A stretch of 64,000 nt of DNA from Pseudomonas shahriarae (GTDB lineage: Bacteria > Pseudomonadota > Gammaproteobacteria > Pseudomonadales > Pseudomonadaceae): contig NZ_CP077085.1 of assembly GCF_014268455.2 (NCBI RefSeq), forward strand, positions 2,521,001-2,585,000. The letters are read 5' to 3'. Within the stretch, counting starts at the first letter, position 1. Each line of letters starts with the position of its first letter. The notes under the pieces were generated by a model. It was not told the origin of the DNA, made no database searches, and saw only the letters and a list, made by a program, of their open reading frames with translations. Positions 25,087 through 37,100 of the stretch are shown one piece after another. Position numbers and translations under genes: made by a program.

Positions 25087-26294
25087 TGAATCGCTATCGC
25101 TATGAGGCCGCCGATGCCAGCGGCAAACTGGAAGCCGGGCACCTCGAGGCCGAGAGCCAGGGCGCGGCCTTTGCCAGCCTGCGCAGTCGTGGTCTGACCG
25201 CGTTGCTGGTGCAGCTCGAAGGCAACGCCAACGTGGCAGGCAGCAGCCTGTTCAGTGCCAAGCTGTCGGACAACGACCTGGCCTGGGCCACCCGCCAACT
25301 GGCCAGCCTGCTCGGTGCTAGCCTGCCCCTGGAGGCGGCGCTGAGTGCCACAGTGGAGCAGGCGGAAAAAAAGCATATCGCCCAGACCCTCAGCGCAGTG
25401 CGCGCCGATGTGCGCAGCGGCATGCGCCTGGCCGATGCATTGGCTGCGCGGCCACGGGACTTCCCATCGATTTACCGGGCGTTGATTGCGGCGGGGGAGG
25501 AGTCCGGCGACCTGGCCCAGGTCATGGAGCGCCTGGCCGACTACATCGAAGAGCGCAACAACCTGCGGGGCAAGATTCTCACGGCCTTTATCTATCCAGG
25601 GGTGGTGGGGTTGGTATCCATCGGCATTGTGATTTTCCTCCTGAGCTACGTGGTGCCGCAGGTGGTCAGCGCCTTTTCCCAGGCGCGCCAGGACCTGCCG
25701 GGGCTGACCCTGGCAATGCTCAACGCCAGTGACTTTATCCGCGCCTGGGGCTGGCTGTGTTTTACCGGGCTGGTCGCGGGCTTCTGGAGTTGGCGCCTGT
25801 ACCTGCGCAACCCCGTGGCGCGCTTGAACTGGCACAGCCGGGTCTTGCGCCTGCCGCTGCTCGGGCGGTTTGTGCTGGGGCTCAACACCGCGCGTTTCGC
25901 CTCGACCCTGGCCATCCTCGGCGGTGCCGGCGTGCCCTTGCTGCGCGCCCTGGAAGCGGCGCGCCAGACCCTGTCCAACGACCGTCTGAGCCAGTGTGTC
26001 AGCGATGCCACGGCCAAGGTTCGCGAAGGGGTTAACCTGGCGCCGGCCCTGGCGGTGGAAAAGGTCTTCCCGCCGGTACTGATCCACCTGATCGCCAGCG
26101 GCGAAAAAACCGGCGCCCTGCCGCCGATGCTGGAGCGGGCGGCGCAGACCCTGTCGCGGGATATCGAACGGCGGGCCATGGGCATGACTGCATTGCTGGA
26201 GCCGTTGATGATCGTGGTGATGGGCGCGGTGGTGCTGGTGATCGTGATGGCGGTGCTGTTGCCGATCATCGAGATCAACCAATTGGTTACCTGA
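25086..26294 (+). CDS. gspF: type II secretion inner-membrane platform protein GspF (HxcS-like)
   Basis: 402 residues with the two T2SSF cytoplasmic domains (about 70-195 and 275-395). Transmembrane segments lie near 175-195, 220-240 and 375-398. LAWATRQLASLLGASLPLEAAL is the usual start of the first domain. It is the last hxc gene and is followed by a REPIN, which may end the operon transcript. Confidence 0.92.
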   Translation: MNRYRYEAADASGKLEAGHLEAESQGAAFASLRSRGLTALLVQLEGNANVAGSSLFSAKLSDNDLAWATRQLASLLGASLPLEAALSATVEQAEKKHIAQTLSAVRADVRSGMRLADALAARPRDFPSIYRALIAAGEESGDLAQVMERLADYIEERNNLRGKILTAFIYPGVVGLVSIGIVIFLLSYVVPQVVSAFSQARQDLPGLTLAMLNASDFIRAWGWLCFTGLVAGFWSWRLYLRNPVARLNWHSRVLRLPLLGRFVLGLNTARFASTLAILGGAGVPLLRALEAARQTLSNDRLSQCVSDATAKVREGVNLAPALAVEKVFPPVLIHLIASGEKTGALPPMLERAAQTLSRDIERRAMGMTALLEPLMIVVMGAVVLVIVMAVLLPIIEINQLVT

Positions 26295-26320
26295 CCTGTG
26301 AAGACTGCGCCGGTGCAAAT

Positions 26321-26408
26321 GTGGGCGCTGGCTTGCCTGCGATGGCGGCGTATCAGCCGGCAGAAACAGTGACTGAACCACCGCTATCGCAGGCAAGCCA
26401 GCTCCCAC
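26321..26408. repeat. REPIN between gspF and the DING gene
   Basis: gtgggcgctggcttgcctgc and its reverse complement bound about 45 bases. It lies in a 484-base gap. The rest of that gap, 26409-26778, is the 5' region of the DING gene. A single Pho half-site ctgtcat at 26640 is present, without a properly phased second half. I see nothing else there. Confidence 0.88.
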
Positions 26409-26778
26409 ATTTGTATCGGTGGTGACTGGCTGCAAGTCAATTACCCGACCCGCCCATCACCTCGCCTCGGGTTCGTCATTGCGTCATCTTTGCCCCCCTG
26501 CGCACGGCCCGCCCGCCATCGTCGAAACACTCCCTGAAACCTCGCTGTCACCCACCCCGATAAAAGCCACAATCATTGCCAAAACACCCGAGAATCTTTT
26601 TAAAAATCAAGCTGTTCCTCCCGAGGTTTTTTCCCTTATCTGTCATCGGAAACTGCGACCTTCGTGTCCATGGCCTCGCCCCGCAAGCCCGCTGGATCAC
26701 GGCGTGTGAACCGAGTGCCATGGCGTCATGCAAGAGCCATCTACCTCAACGTATGAATACGACGAAAGGAGCTTCTTC

Positions 26779-27969
26779 ATGTTTAAGCGCAACGTTCTCG
26801 CGGTATCCATGACCCTCGCGGCCCTCTGCTCGGCCCAGGCTGCATTCGCTGATGTCAACGGCGGTGGCGCAACCCTGCCACAGCCGCTGTACCAGACGCC
26901 CGGCGTACTGACTGCCGGTTTCGCCGCCTACATCGGTGTCGGCAGCGGCAACGGCAAGGCCGCGTTCCTGGAAAACAAATACGACAAGCTCGTACCCGGC
27001 GTGACCACCAAGAACGTGCACTGGGCCGGCAGCGACTCCAAGCTCAGCGCCACTGAATTGTCCACCTATGCCTCTGCCAAGCAGCCAGGCTGGGGCAAGC
27101 TGATCCAGGTGCCGTCGGTGGCCACTTCGGTGGCCATTCCTTTCCGCAAGAGCGGTGCCAATGCGGTTGACCTGAGCGTCAACGAGCTGTGCGGTGTGTT
27201 CTCCGGGCGTATCAACAACTGGAGCCAGATCACCGGCGCTGGCCGTAGCGGTGCAATCACCGTGGTTTACCGCAGCGAAAGCAGCGGCACCACCGAACTG
27301 TTCACGCGCTTCCTGAACGCCAAGTGCGCTGAAACCGGCAGCTTCGCCGTTACCACCACCTTTGCCAACAGCTACAGCGGTGGCCTGCCGGCCGGTGCCG
27401 TTGCGGCTGCCGGCAGCCAGGGCGTGATGAATGCCTTGAACGATACGACTGTCGCCGAAGGCCGTATCACCTACATGAGCCCTGACTACGCGGCCACCAC
27501 CCTGGAAGGCCTGGACGACGCGACCAAGGTCGCTCGCGTCGGCAAGGACGTGGCAAGCAACACCGAAGGTGTATCGCCTGCTCCGGATAACGTTTCCGAG
27601 GCGATTGATAACGTTTCGGTGCCCGCCGTGGCTGACCGTGGCAACCCGGACAAGTGGGTACCTGTGTTCGGTAAAAACGGCGTGGCCGGCGTGGTGCCTT
27701 ACCCAACGTCGGGCTACCCGATCCTGGGCTTCACCAACCTGATCTTCAGCCAGTGCTATATCAACGGCACCCAGTCCAACCAGGTCCGTGACTTCTTTGC
27801 CCAGCACTACGGCGAGACCGTGAACAACGATGACGCCATCCGCGCCAACCGTTTCGTGCCACTGCCAGACTCCTGGAAAAGCGCGATCCGCAGCAGCTTC
27901 CTGACCGCCAGCAACCCGCTGAGCATCGGTAAGACCGACGTCTGCAACGGTATCGGTCGTCCGCTGTAA
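26779..27969 (+). CDS. DING family phosphate-binding / alkaline phosphatase-like protein
   Basis: 396 residues from the ATG at 26779 with aaggag upstream. The signal peptide ends at AAFA, and the mature protein starts DVNGGGATLPQ instead of DINGGG. HWAGSDSKL, the ESSGTTELFTRFLN phosphate loop and GYPILGFTNLIFSQCY are DING/PstS-superfamily signatures. DING proteins bind phosphate tightly, and LapA-type members act as alkaline phosphatases secreted by Hxc. Position straight after the hxc genes matches lapA in P. aeruginosa, so it is the likely cargo. It is close to the DING protein studied in P. fluorescens SBW25. Confidence 0.92.
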   Translation: MFKRNVLAVSMTLAALCSAQAAFADVNGGGATLPQPLYQTPGVLTAGFAAYIGVGSGNGKAAFLENKYDKLVPGVTTKNVHWAGSDSKLSATELSTYASAKQPGWGKLIQVPSVATSVAIPFRKSGANAVDLSVNELCGVFSGRINNWSQITGAGRSGAITVVYRSESSGTTELFTRFLNAKCAETGSFAVTTTFANSYSGGLPAGAVAAAGSQGVMNALNDTTVAEGRITYMSPDYAATTLEGLDDATKVARVGKDVASNTEGVSPAPDNVSEAIDNVSVPAVADRGNPDKWVPVFGKNGVAGVVPYPTSGYPILGFTNLIFSQCYINGTQSNQVRDFFAQHYGETVNNDDAIRANRFVPLPDSWKSAIRSSFLTASNPLSIGKTDVCNGIGRPL

Positions 27970-27998
27970 CGCCCGCGTTCCTCGACCTGCAACCCCTG

Positions 27999-28032
27999 AT
28001 CAGCAACGGCCTATGCCGTTGCTGATTTTTTA
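27999..28032 (+). terminator. rho-independent terminator after the DING gene
   Basis: Atcagcaacggc pairs perfectly with gccgttgctgat across a four-base loop, followed by ttttttatt. It separates the DING transcript from pdtA. Confidence 0.92.
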
Positions 28033-28076
28033 TTGGCTCACCCCGTAGCCGCTGCCGAGCCTCAGATGAATTTTCC

Positions 28077-28113
28077 ATGACAGAAGTTCAGTGCTGCCCC
28101 TCGCCAACCGCCT
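28077..28113 (+). promoter_or_regulatory. candidate shared promoter/operator upstream of pdtA
   Basis: Atgacagaagttcagt at 28077-28092, then ccgcct at 28108-28113. The same 16-mer with two changes and ccgtct at identical spacing occurs before phdA (49093-49129). Both lie about 68-71 bases from the start codon. A sigma-factor (VreI) or PhoB target is plausible. Confidence 0.5.
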
Positions 28114-28159
28114 ACCTCCCATACGTGATGTGCATCTCCACACAGAAGGATGATTCCAG

Positions 28160-31100
28160 ATGGTCCGCTGCAAACCACCGGTAAACCTGAATGCCCGCGG
28201 CCCGAGCGGCCAGACTGTCTTGCGCCTCAAGCCGCTGGCCCATGCCATTGCCTTGTTGCTGGTGGCGGGCAGTGCCCAGGGGGCTACGGCGTTCAGTTCC
28301 GGCTGGTTTGCCGCCAAGGGCGCGTCCCAGGCAGCCACGGCGGCGCGGCCGGGGGCGCAGGTACCGGGGATGCCGCCGCCGTTGTCCCAGCAGGCGCGGG
28401 TCAACCAGCAGATGCAGCGCTCACTGAGCACCCTCAACAACAGCGTCGCGGCGATTGCTGCCCAGCAGGCTGCCCAGGCGGCCGGGCGCCAGGCCGCGTT
28501 GGGCCAGGTCTCGACGATTCCCGACGGCTTGGGCAAGGGCGGTTTGCAGGTCGATAACAGCCTGACCCAAGGCTGGATCAACGCCAAGGGCCCGACCCAA
28601 AGCCAGGCCGGTGGCCAGACCACGGTGAGCATCGAACAGACCGCCGACAAGGCCATCCTCAATTGGGAGACCTTTAACGTCGGGCGCAACACCACCGTCG
28701 ACTTCCAGCAGCAGTCCAACTGGGCCTTGCTCAACCGCGTCAATGACCCCAACGCGCGCCCCAGTGAAATCCAGGGCCAGATCAAGGGCGCTGGCACCGT
28801 GATGATCATCAACCGCAATGGCGTGGTGTTCAGCGGCAGCAGCCAGGTCAACGTGCGCAACCTGGTGGCGGCGGCGGCGGCGATCACCGACGAGCAATTC
28901 ACCCAGCGCGGGATCTACTTCGACGCCACTGGCACCCAGCCAACGTTCACCGATGCCGCGGGCAAGGTCCAGGTGCAGCGGGGGGCGCTGATCCAGACCC
29001 ATGACGCGGCGACGTCCACCGATGCCGGTGGCTATGCCTTGCTGTTGGGTACGGAAGTGGAAAACGCCGGCACCCTCATCACCGCCAAAGGCCAGACGAC
29101 CCTGGCCGCCGGCGACAGTTTTTACATCCGCAAGGGCGTGGGTACCGCCGGCAATGCCCGTTCCACCACACGCGGCAATGAAGTCGCCAGCAGCCTCAAG
29201 GCCGGCAGCAGCGCGGGCAGCGTGACCAACAGCGGGCTGATCATGGCCGCTACCGGCGACATCACCCTGACCGGGCACACCGTGCAGCAAAACGGCGTAG
29301 CCCTGGCCAGCACGTCGGTGGACACCCGTGGCACCCTTCACTTACTCAACTCGGCCAGCGACACCACCGGCAGCGTCAGCCTGGGCGAAGGCAGCACCAC
29401 TGCGATCCTGCTCGACAGCAGCGGCACCACCGCGCTCAACAACCAGCGCGAAAATGGCCTGGTCAATCTCGACGGTCTGGTGAACCCCCAGGCCAGCGGG
29501 CAGTTCAATAACCTGGGCAGGGTGGCCGACCGTACCGATCAGTCGCGCATCGAGATCGTCAGCGGCGGCACCGTGGACTTCCAGAAAGGCTCGATAACCC
29601 TCGCCACCGGTGGCCAGGTCGCGGTCAGCGCCGGTCAGCGCAGCCTGGTGCGCGAGGGGGCGATGATCGACGTGTCCGGCGCCATCGGCGTCAAGGTGGC
29701 GATGCAAGCCAACAACATCAAGATCAACGTGCAGGGCAACGAGCAGCGCGATGCGCCGGTCAACCGCGATGGCGGGCAATTGATCAACAACGATGTGTGG
29801 ATCGATCTGCGCGAATTGGTGTTTGTGCCGGCGGGTACCAATGGCTACGCGACGGACCGCTGGTACACCGCCGGCGGCCTGCTGGAAGTCGGTGGCTATC
29901 TGGGCACGCAAGGGCACTCGGTGGGCGAGTGGATGGCCCAGGGCGGTAGCGTGACGTTCACGGGGGATGAGGTGGTAACCCAGCAGGGCGCGCAGATCAA
30001 TCTGTCGGGCGGCACCGTGGATGTGCAGGGCGGTTATGTCCAGCAAACCTGGCTCAAGGGCCCGGACGGGCGCTTGTATGAGCTGTCGAAGGCACCGGGC
30101 GATATTCTCTACACCGGGCTTTACAAAGGCTTTGCAGACACCAGCGAACGCTGGGGCCGTACCGACCTGTACTACAACCCGCTGATCGCCCCCCAGCGAC
30201 GTTTCGAGGCCGGTTATACCGTGGGCCGCGATGCCGGCAAGCTGGTGATCGGTACCGGCAATGCGGTGCTTGAAGGGCAGTTGATCAGTGATGTGTTCCA
30301 GGGTGAGCGCCAGACCCAGGCGCCGAACATCAACCTCGACGGTTACCAACAGTCGCAGAAGGCCCAGGCCCAACGTGCGCAACTGATCATTGGCCAGTAC
30401 ACGCCGATCTTCAACAAAAGCACCGGCACCCTGCGTTACGCCCTGACGCCGGGTATGGAGCAGGTGCTGATCGAAGGCGGAACACAAAAAATCGCCGCCG
30501 GCCTCGACCTGGGCACCGCGCTGCCGGCCGGGCGCCAGGGCACGCTGGTGCTCGACAGCGAGCAACTCAATGGCTTTCAGTTGGGGGCGATCAAGGTCGG
30601 CGCCAAGCAGCAGATTACGGTCAATGGTGGGTTGTCGGTGGCCGACGGTGGCGATATCACCCTGTACGGGCCCCAGGTGGCGGTCAACGCCAATCTGACC
30701 GCCCACGGTGGCAGCCTCCACGCCGGCAACGTGCTCAGTCAGGTCAACCTCGATCGGCAGAATGCCGTTGAAGAGGTGATTCTGGCGGGCAGCGGGCACG
30801 TCGCGGTGGCCGCCGGGGTGGTGCTGGATGCGTCCGGGCGTTGGAACAACCTGGCCCTGCAGCCGTCGCTCACCGAGGGTGTGGCTTACGCCAATGGCGG
30901 CAAGGTGGCGCTGCGTGGCACCGGCGATGTGAGCCTGGGGGCACAGAGCCTGGTGCAGGTGTCTTCGGGCGCTACGGTCGGCCAGGATGGCAAGGTCAGC
31001 GGTGGCAAGGGCGGCAGCGTGACGTTGGGCGCGCAGGGCGCCCTGGTGTTGGGCGGTGAGATTCGCGGTTATGGCGTCAGCGGTGGCGGCACTCTGGCGT

Positions 31101-34100
31101 TGCAGTCGCGCCAGGTACTGATCGGCGATGCAGGCAGCCTGGACGCGGGCACCCTGCACCTGGCGGGGGACTTTTTCAAGAAAGGGTTCTCGGCGTATGA
31201 CATCACCGGCAACGAAGGGTTGATTGTTGCTGACGGCACCCAGGTCGGGGTCGAGGTGCCGGTGTACCGGGTTGGCGAGCAGGTGCAGACGCTGCCGAGC
31301 GGCACTGATCCGGCGAGTCTGATGCAGGTGTGGACACCTGAGTTGTATCAGCAGGACGCGCTCAAGAGCGTGCTGAGCCAGCGGCGCGGTGCCAGCTTGA
31401 GCCTCACGGCCGGGCACCTCGACTCCAGCGCTGCGCAATTGGCCAGCACCGCGCTGAGCGTCGGCCAGGGCGCGGTTATCACGGTCGATCCGGGCCAGGC
31501 CATCAATTTGCGCAGCGTCGGCCAGTTGACCGTCAACGGTACGCTCAACGCCTGGGGCGGTAGCGTCAGCCTGGGCGGGCTGAACGTGGCCAGTTCCGAG
31601 GCGGTGAATGCCGCAGGTCATGGGCGTTCGATCTGGGTCGGCGAGCAGGCGCTGATCGACGTGGCGGCGCGGGCGGTGAGCGCCGTGGACAATCGTGGCC
31701 GCCACTATGGCCTGGTGCGCAACGGCGGCAATATCAGCCTCGGTGGCACGATCAACCTCGCCACTGGCATTGCCCAGGCCAGTGATGTGTTTGTGGTGGT
31801 GCGTGACGGTGCGCGCCTGGAGGCGTCCGGGGCCCAGGCGGACCTGGACCTGCCGGGCCAGGGCCGGGTACCGGTGGCCAGCAATGGCGGCAGTATCAGC
31901 CTTGCCTCCAACAATGGCCTGTACCTGGACGGGCGCTTTGTGGCCCAGGCCGGTGGTGCCGGAGCGTCGGGCGGTAGCCTGGTCGTGGCCCTGGAAAGCC
32001 CTTACTACCTCAAGAGCGCGGTCAGCGACCGCGTGCTCAAGGCGCGGGAACTGTTACTCAGCCAGACCCACCAGCCCAGCACGCTGGCGGGCACTGCGGA
32101 GGCTGCGACCGCGGAACTGGAGTACGGGCATGCTCGCCTGGGCGTGGACCAGGTCAGCGCCGGCGGGTTCGACAACCTGGCCTTGCTGAGCAATGGCCTG
32201 CTGAGTGTTGACGGTGATCTGTCGCTGCACATGGGCCAGAGCCTGCGTCTGTACAGTGGCGCTCTGGGGCTGAGTGAGCAGGCTGCGCAGAATGCCCGGG
32301 TCAATCTGTCGGCACCGCACCTGCTGCTGGCGGGCATCCTTGCGCCCTTGGAGGCCAAGGACCAATACCAGCATCCGGTGTTGACCAGCGCCATGTCGCA
32401 ACGCGCCAGTCAGGCGCAGTTCACTGCCAGTGCCAATCTGTTGGAGGTGCGCGGCAATGTGTTGTTCGGCAACAAGAGCAACCTGACCCAGGCCGACAAC
32501 AGCCAGTTGAGCGTCGACCGCCGTGGTTTCGATGACGTGCAACTGAGCAGCCAGGGCGACCTGCGTTTTCTCGCGGGGGCCAACGCCGATGCGGTCGCCC
32601 AGGGGATCAGTACGCAGATCATGACCCGGGGCGACATGACCCTGCAGGCCGCGCAGTTGTACCCGGCCACCGAAGTCGGCGCGCGGGTGCTGGCCGGTTA
32701 CCTGGATGGGGTTGACGGTTACGACCCGACGCGCACCCTGACCATCGCCCGTGCCGGCAACGAGACGGGCGCGGTGCCTTACTCGGCCTTCGGTCGCCTG
32801 CAACTGGGCGGCCCGAGCATCAGGCAGGGCGGGGTGGTGCGTGCGCCCCTGGGGTTGATCGAGGTCGGCATCCTGGGCACCCACAAGGTCGAACTGCTGC
32901 CCGGCAGCCTGACTTCGGTGAGCGGCAAGGGCCTGGTGCTGCCCTACGGCGGCACGGTGGATGGCCAGGTCTACCAGTACAACGGCAAGACCGTGTCGTT
33001 CCTCGGCCAGGGGGCGATTGCCAACCTCAATGGCGATCTCAGCGTGGGGGTAATCCTCGGTGGGCAATCGGTGGCGGTGCTGCCAGAGGCCACGCTGGAC
33101 CTGTCCGGCGGCGGCGAACTGCTCGGTGCCGGGTTTATTTCCGGCCGTGGCGGCTCCACCGATGCGCGCTATAACCCACTGATGCAGGTCGGCACCCACG
33201 GCGGCTTTGTCCTGCCGGGCCTGGGCAGTAACCCGGTGTACGCCATCGTGCCCGGCGCGCAACCGGGTTATGCCCCGGTGGCCCCGGAGGGGGGCGCCGT
33301 CGATCCGTTGCTCGGCCAGCAAATCACCCTGGACGCTGGCGTCCCGGGGCTGGCCGCAGGCACCTATACCCTGATGCCCTCCACCTATGCGCTGATGCCG
33401 GGGGCGTTCCGTGTCGAAATCAACGGCCTCGCGGGGCGCGGCACCGAAGAGGTGCCACAGGCGCTGCGCAATGGCTCCTGGTCGGCTGCCGGGCGCTTGT
33501 CCATCGTCAACACCGGGATCAGTAACCGGGTCGCCAGCCAGGTAATCCTGACCTCGGCCGACACCCTGCGCCGCTACTCCCAGTACAACGAAACCGGCTA
33601 TGCGCAGTTCGCCGTGGCTGATGCGGCCAAGCTCGGCGTGCCACGGGCGTTGCTGCCGGTGGATGCCAAGACCCTGAAACTGGCGTTGCACCCCGGTGGT
33701 GGGGCGAACGCCTTTTCGTTCGCCGGTATCGGCCGCTTTGAGGCGGCCACCGACGGTTTTGCCGGCACTGTTGCAGTGATGAACATGGGAACCGGCGGGA
33801 TCGAAGTAATGGCGCCAGGCAAGGCCGCCACGGAGGGGTTCGAGGGCGTCAGCGTGGGGGCAGCCAGCCTCAATGCGCTGGGCGCGGCACGCCTGATGAT
33901 TGGCGGGATGACCCAGGTTTCGTATGGCCAGAGCGGCAACTACATCAACGTGGTCGGTGCCAACAGTAGCTCTATTACCTTGCGTGAAGGGGCGAGCCTG
34001 GCCGCACCGGAAGTGTTCCTGGTGAGCTCCACCGGCGAGATCGTCATGGAGCAGGGCGCCTCGATCAATACCCTTGGCCGGGGCAAGGCCAGTTATGACG

Positions 34101-37100
34101 CACGAGACGGTTTCGTCTACCAGGTGGCGAATATGCTGGCGGTCTCCAACGGTTTGCTCAACGTGGTCAACGCCGTGCAAGCCGGCGGCGCAGCCAGTGG
34201 CGGGATCAATCTGGGGGCGTGCAACAGCGCGCCCTGTAGCGGCCAGACTGCCCTGTATTCCGAGGGCAGTATCGTCGCCCTGACCGACAAGACGTTGCAG
34301 ATGGGGGATGAGGTGCGCTACGGCACCCGTCACCTCAACCTGGGGCTGGCGAGCATTAACGTCGGCAGCCCTGAAGCCCTGGCTGCGGCCGCCGCCGGCA
34401 ATCGCCTGCCGGCCGGCATGACCCTGACCCAGCAGGTGCTGGACCGCTTGTTGCGTGGTGACACGCAGTTCGGCGCGCCGGCCCTGGAAACCCTGCAACT
34501 CTCGGCCCGCGACAGCTTCAACTTCTATGGCTCCAGTGCCCTCGACACCTATGACGCGGTGACCGGCAAGTCGTTGCTCAGCCGCCTGATGCTGTCTGCC
34601 CCGGCGATCTACGGCGCCGGCAGCGCCAGTGATGTGGCGAGCATCCACACCGCCAACCTGATCTGGCTCGGCGCTGAAACGCCGGCCGTTGCCGCCATCG
34701 ACGGCGGCGCTGGCAGCGGTAATGGGCGCCTGGATATCCAGGCCGAACGCATCGAATTCGGCTATGGCGACTTTGCCCAGCCGAGCACGACCAAGCGCTT
34801 CGATCGCCTGGCGCTGGGGTTTGCCCACGTCAACCTCAGTGCCAGCGAGCGCATCACCGCCAACCACAAGGGCAGCCTGTCGGTCTATCAGCGCCAGGGG
34901 GCCTATGATCCGCTCAAGGGTTTTGCCTATACCGGCGGCGACTTGAGCATTCTCACGCCACTGCTGACCGGCGAGGCGGGCTCGGTAAACCGCATCACCG
35001 CCGGCGGCACCCTGGATATCGGCGCCTCGGCGGGGGCCCGGGGCAAGGTCGAGGGCCTGGGCGGCGAGCTGTCGCTGCAGGGCGACAGCATTCGCCTGGC
35101 CAGCGCGGTGGTGCTGCCCAGCGGCAAGGTCACCCTCGACGCCCGTGGCGACGTGGTGTTGACCGATGACTCACTGATTGATGTGGCCGGTCGCGCCATC
35201 GTCTTCAACGACCTGACCAAATATGGCGCGGGGGGTGAGGTATCGCTGCAAAGCCGCGAAGGCAATGTGCTGCAGGCCACCGGCTCAACCATCGACCTGT
35301 CGGCGCAGCATAACCAGGCGGGCACGCTGCGGGCAGTGGCCGTGGGGGACACAGGCGGTGTGGTTGACCTGGCAGGCAAGCTTCTGGCCGGCAGCAGCGG
35401 TTATTACGATGCCGGTGGCACTCGGGTGCCGTACCTGGCCGGTGCGGTGGAGATCCAGGCCCAGCGCCTGGGCACCAGCGGCATCCTGGACGAACAGTTT
35501 GCCGCCCTCAACCAACGGCTCAACCAGGGCCAGGTGTTTGGGGCGCGCAGCTTCCAGCTCAAGCAGGGCGACCTGAGCATCGGCAATGAGGTCAAGGCCA
35601 ACAGCGTCAGTGTCTCGCTGGACAACGGCAGCCTGCGCGTCACCGGGCGGGTGGATGCCAGTGGCGAGCGGGTGGGTAGCATCAACCTGACGGCCAAGAC
35701 CGGCCTGACCCTGGACGGCAGCGCCGTGCTCGATGCCCATGGCAGCCAGTTGCGGGTGGACAGCCATGGCCAGATCATCGACGCGCCGAACCGCGCCATG
35801 GTGGTGCTGGGTTCGGGCCAGGGCCAGTTGACCCTGGCCGATGGCGCGCGTATCGACCTGCGTCACGGGACCGATGGGGGCGTGGGCCATGACGGTCGCA
35901 GCCGTGGCACCCTGGAGCTCAATGCTCCGCGCCTGAACAGTGATGACATTGCCATTGATGCCCGTGGCCGCCTGGATATCCAGGGCGCGCGCTCGATTGC
36001 CCTCAACGGCATGATCAGCTACGACGATGCGCCGACCAAGACCGATGCCACGGCCAGTGGGCGTCCGTACCAGGTGATCGACCAGAAGTACCTGGACAAA
36101 AAACATGAGCTGAGCGTGCTGTTTATCAACGCAGCCCTCAGCAACCACGACCTACTGAATAACAAGCTCGCGGGCCTGAATAACGCCACGTACGCCGACG
36201 CCTTGCATCTGCGGCCGGGGGTAGAGATTGTCAGCAAGACGCCCCAGGGTGACCTGGTGGTGCAGGGCGACCTGGACCTGTCCGGTTATCGCTACGCCAG
36301 CCTCAACCCACATACCCAGAAAAACCCGGATGTGTATGGTTCCGGCGAAGTCGGCCGCCTGACCCTGCGCGCCGGCGGCGACTTGAATATCTACGGCAGC
36401 ATCAACGACGGCTTTACCCCGCCACCGCCGAGCGACGATGACAACGGCTGGGTGCTGCTCCCCGGGATCAATTACACCGGCGGCACCCAAGTAGTGCCGG
36501 GCACGGGCGTGACCCTGGCCGACGGCACCAGGTTTCCGGCGGGCGCGATCCTCAACTTCGATGTGTCGATCAAGGCCCTGAGCCTGGCGAACGGTACGCG
36601 GTTGCCGGTGCCGGTGACCCTCAGCCAGCCCCTGGTACTGCCTGCCGGTACGGTACTGGCGGCGGCGATACTCGACGGCTCGGGCACGCAGCTGTTCGCG
36701 GCAGGGACGCTGCTGAGCCAGAGCCAGACCCTGGAGGCCGGCACGGTTCTGGGGGCCGGTACCCTGTTGACCAGCAACACCAGTGTCAGGGCGATGATCT
36801 GGCCCAAGGGCGTGCCATTGCCCGGGCGTCTGGGCAGCACTGCGTTCGTGACCCTCAATGGCAGCAAGGCACTGCCCCGTGGCGCCTTGTTGCCGGCCGG
36901 CACCAATGTGAAGTTGGCAGGCAATGCGAAGTCGGTGAAATTGCGGGTCGAGGAGGCCGGCCGCCAGGGCAAGAACTGGGGCGTTGCGCCGATGCTGACG
37001 GAAGGCTCCCAGGCGTGGGCGATCCGCCTGGTGGCCGGGGCCGACACCCAGGCGGCCGACAGTAGCAGGCTGCAAGTTTCTCCAGTGACCGGCAACCTGC

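Noticed and set aside
26640..26658. Pho box upstream of the DING gene
   Set aside because: One perfect half-site ctgtcat is present, but no second half at the required 11-base phase.
29342..34867. Long minus-strand frames (787 and 937 residues) opposite pdtA
   Set aside because: No domain, start site or codon pattern supports them; the plus-strand 4103-residue frame explains the region.
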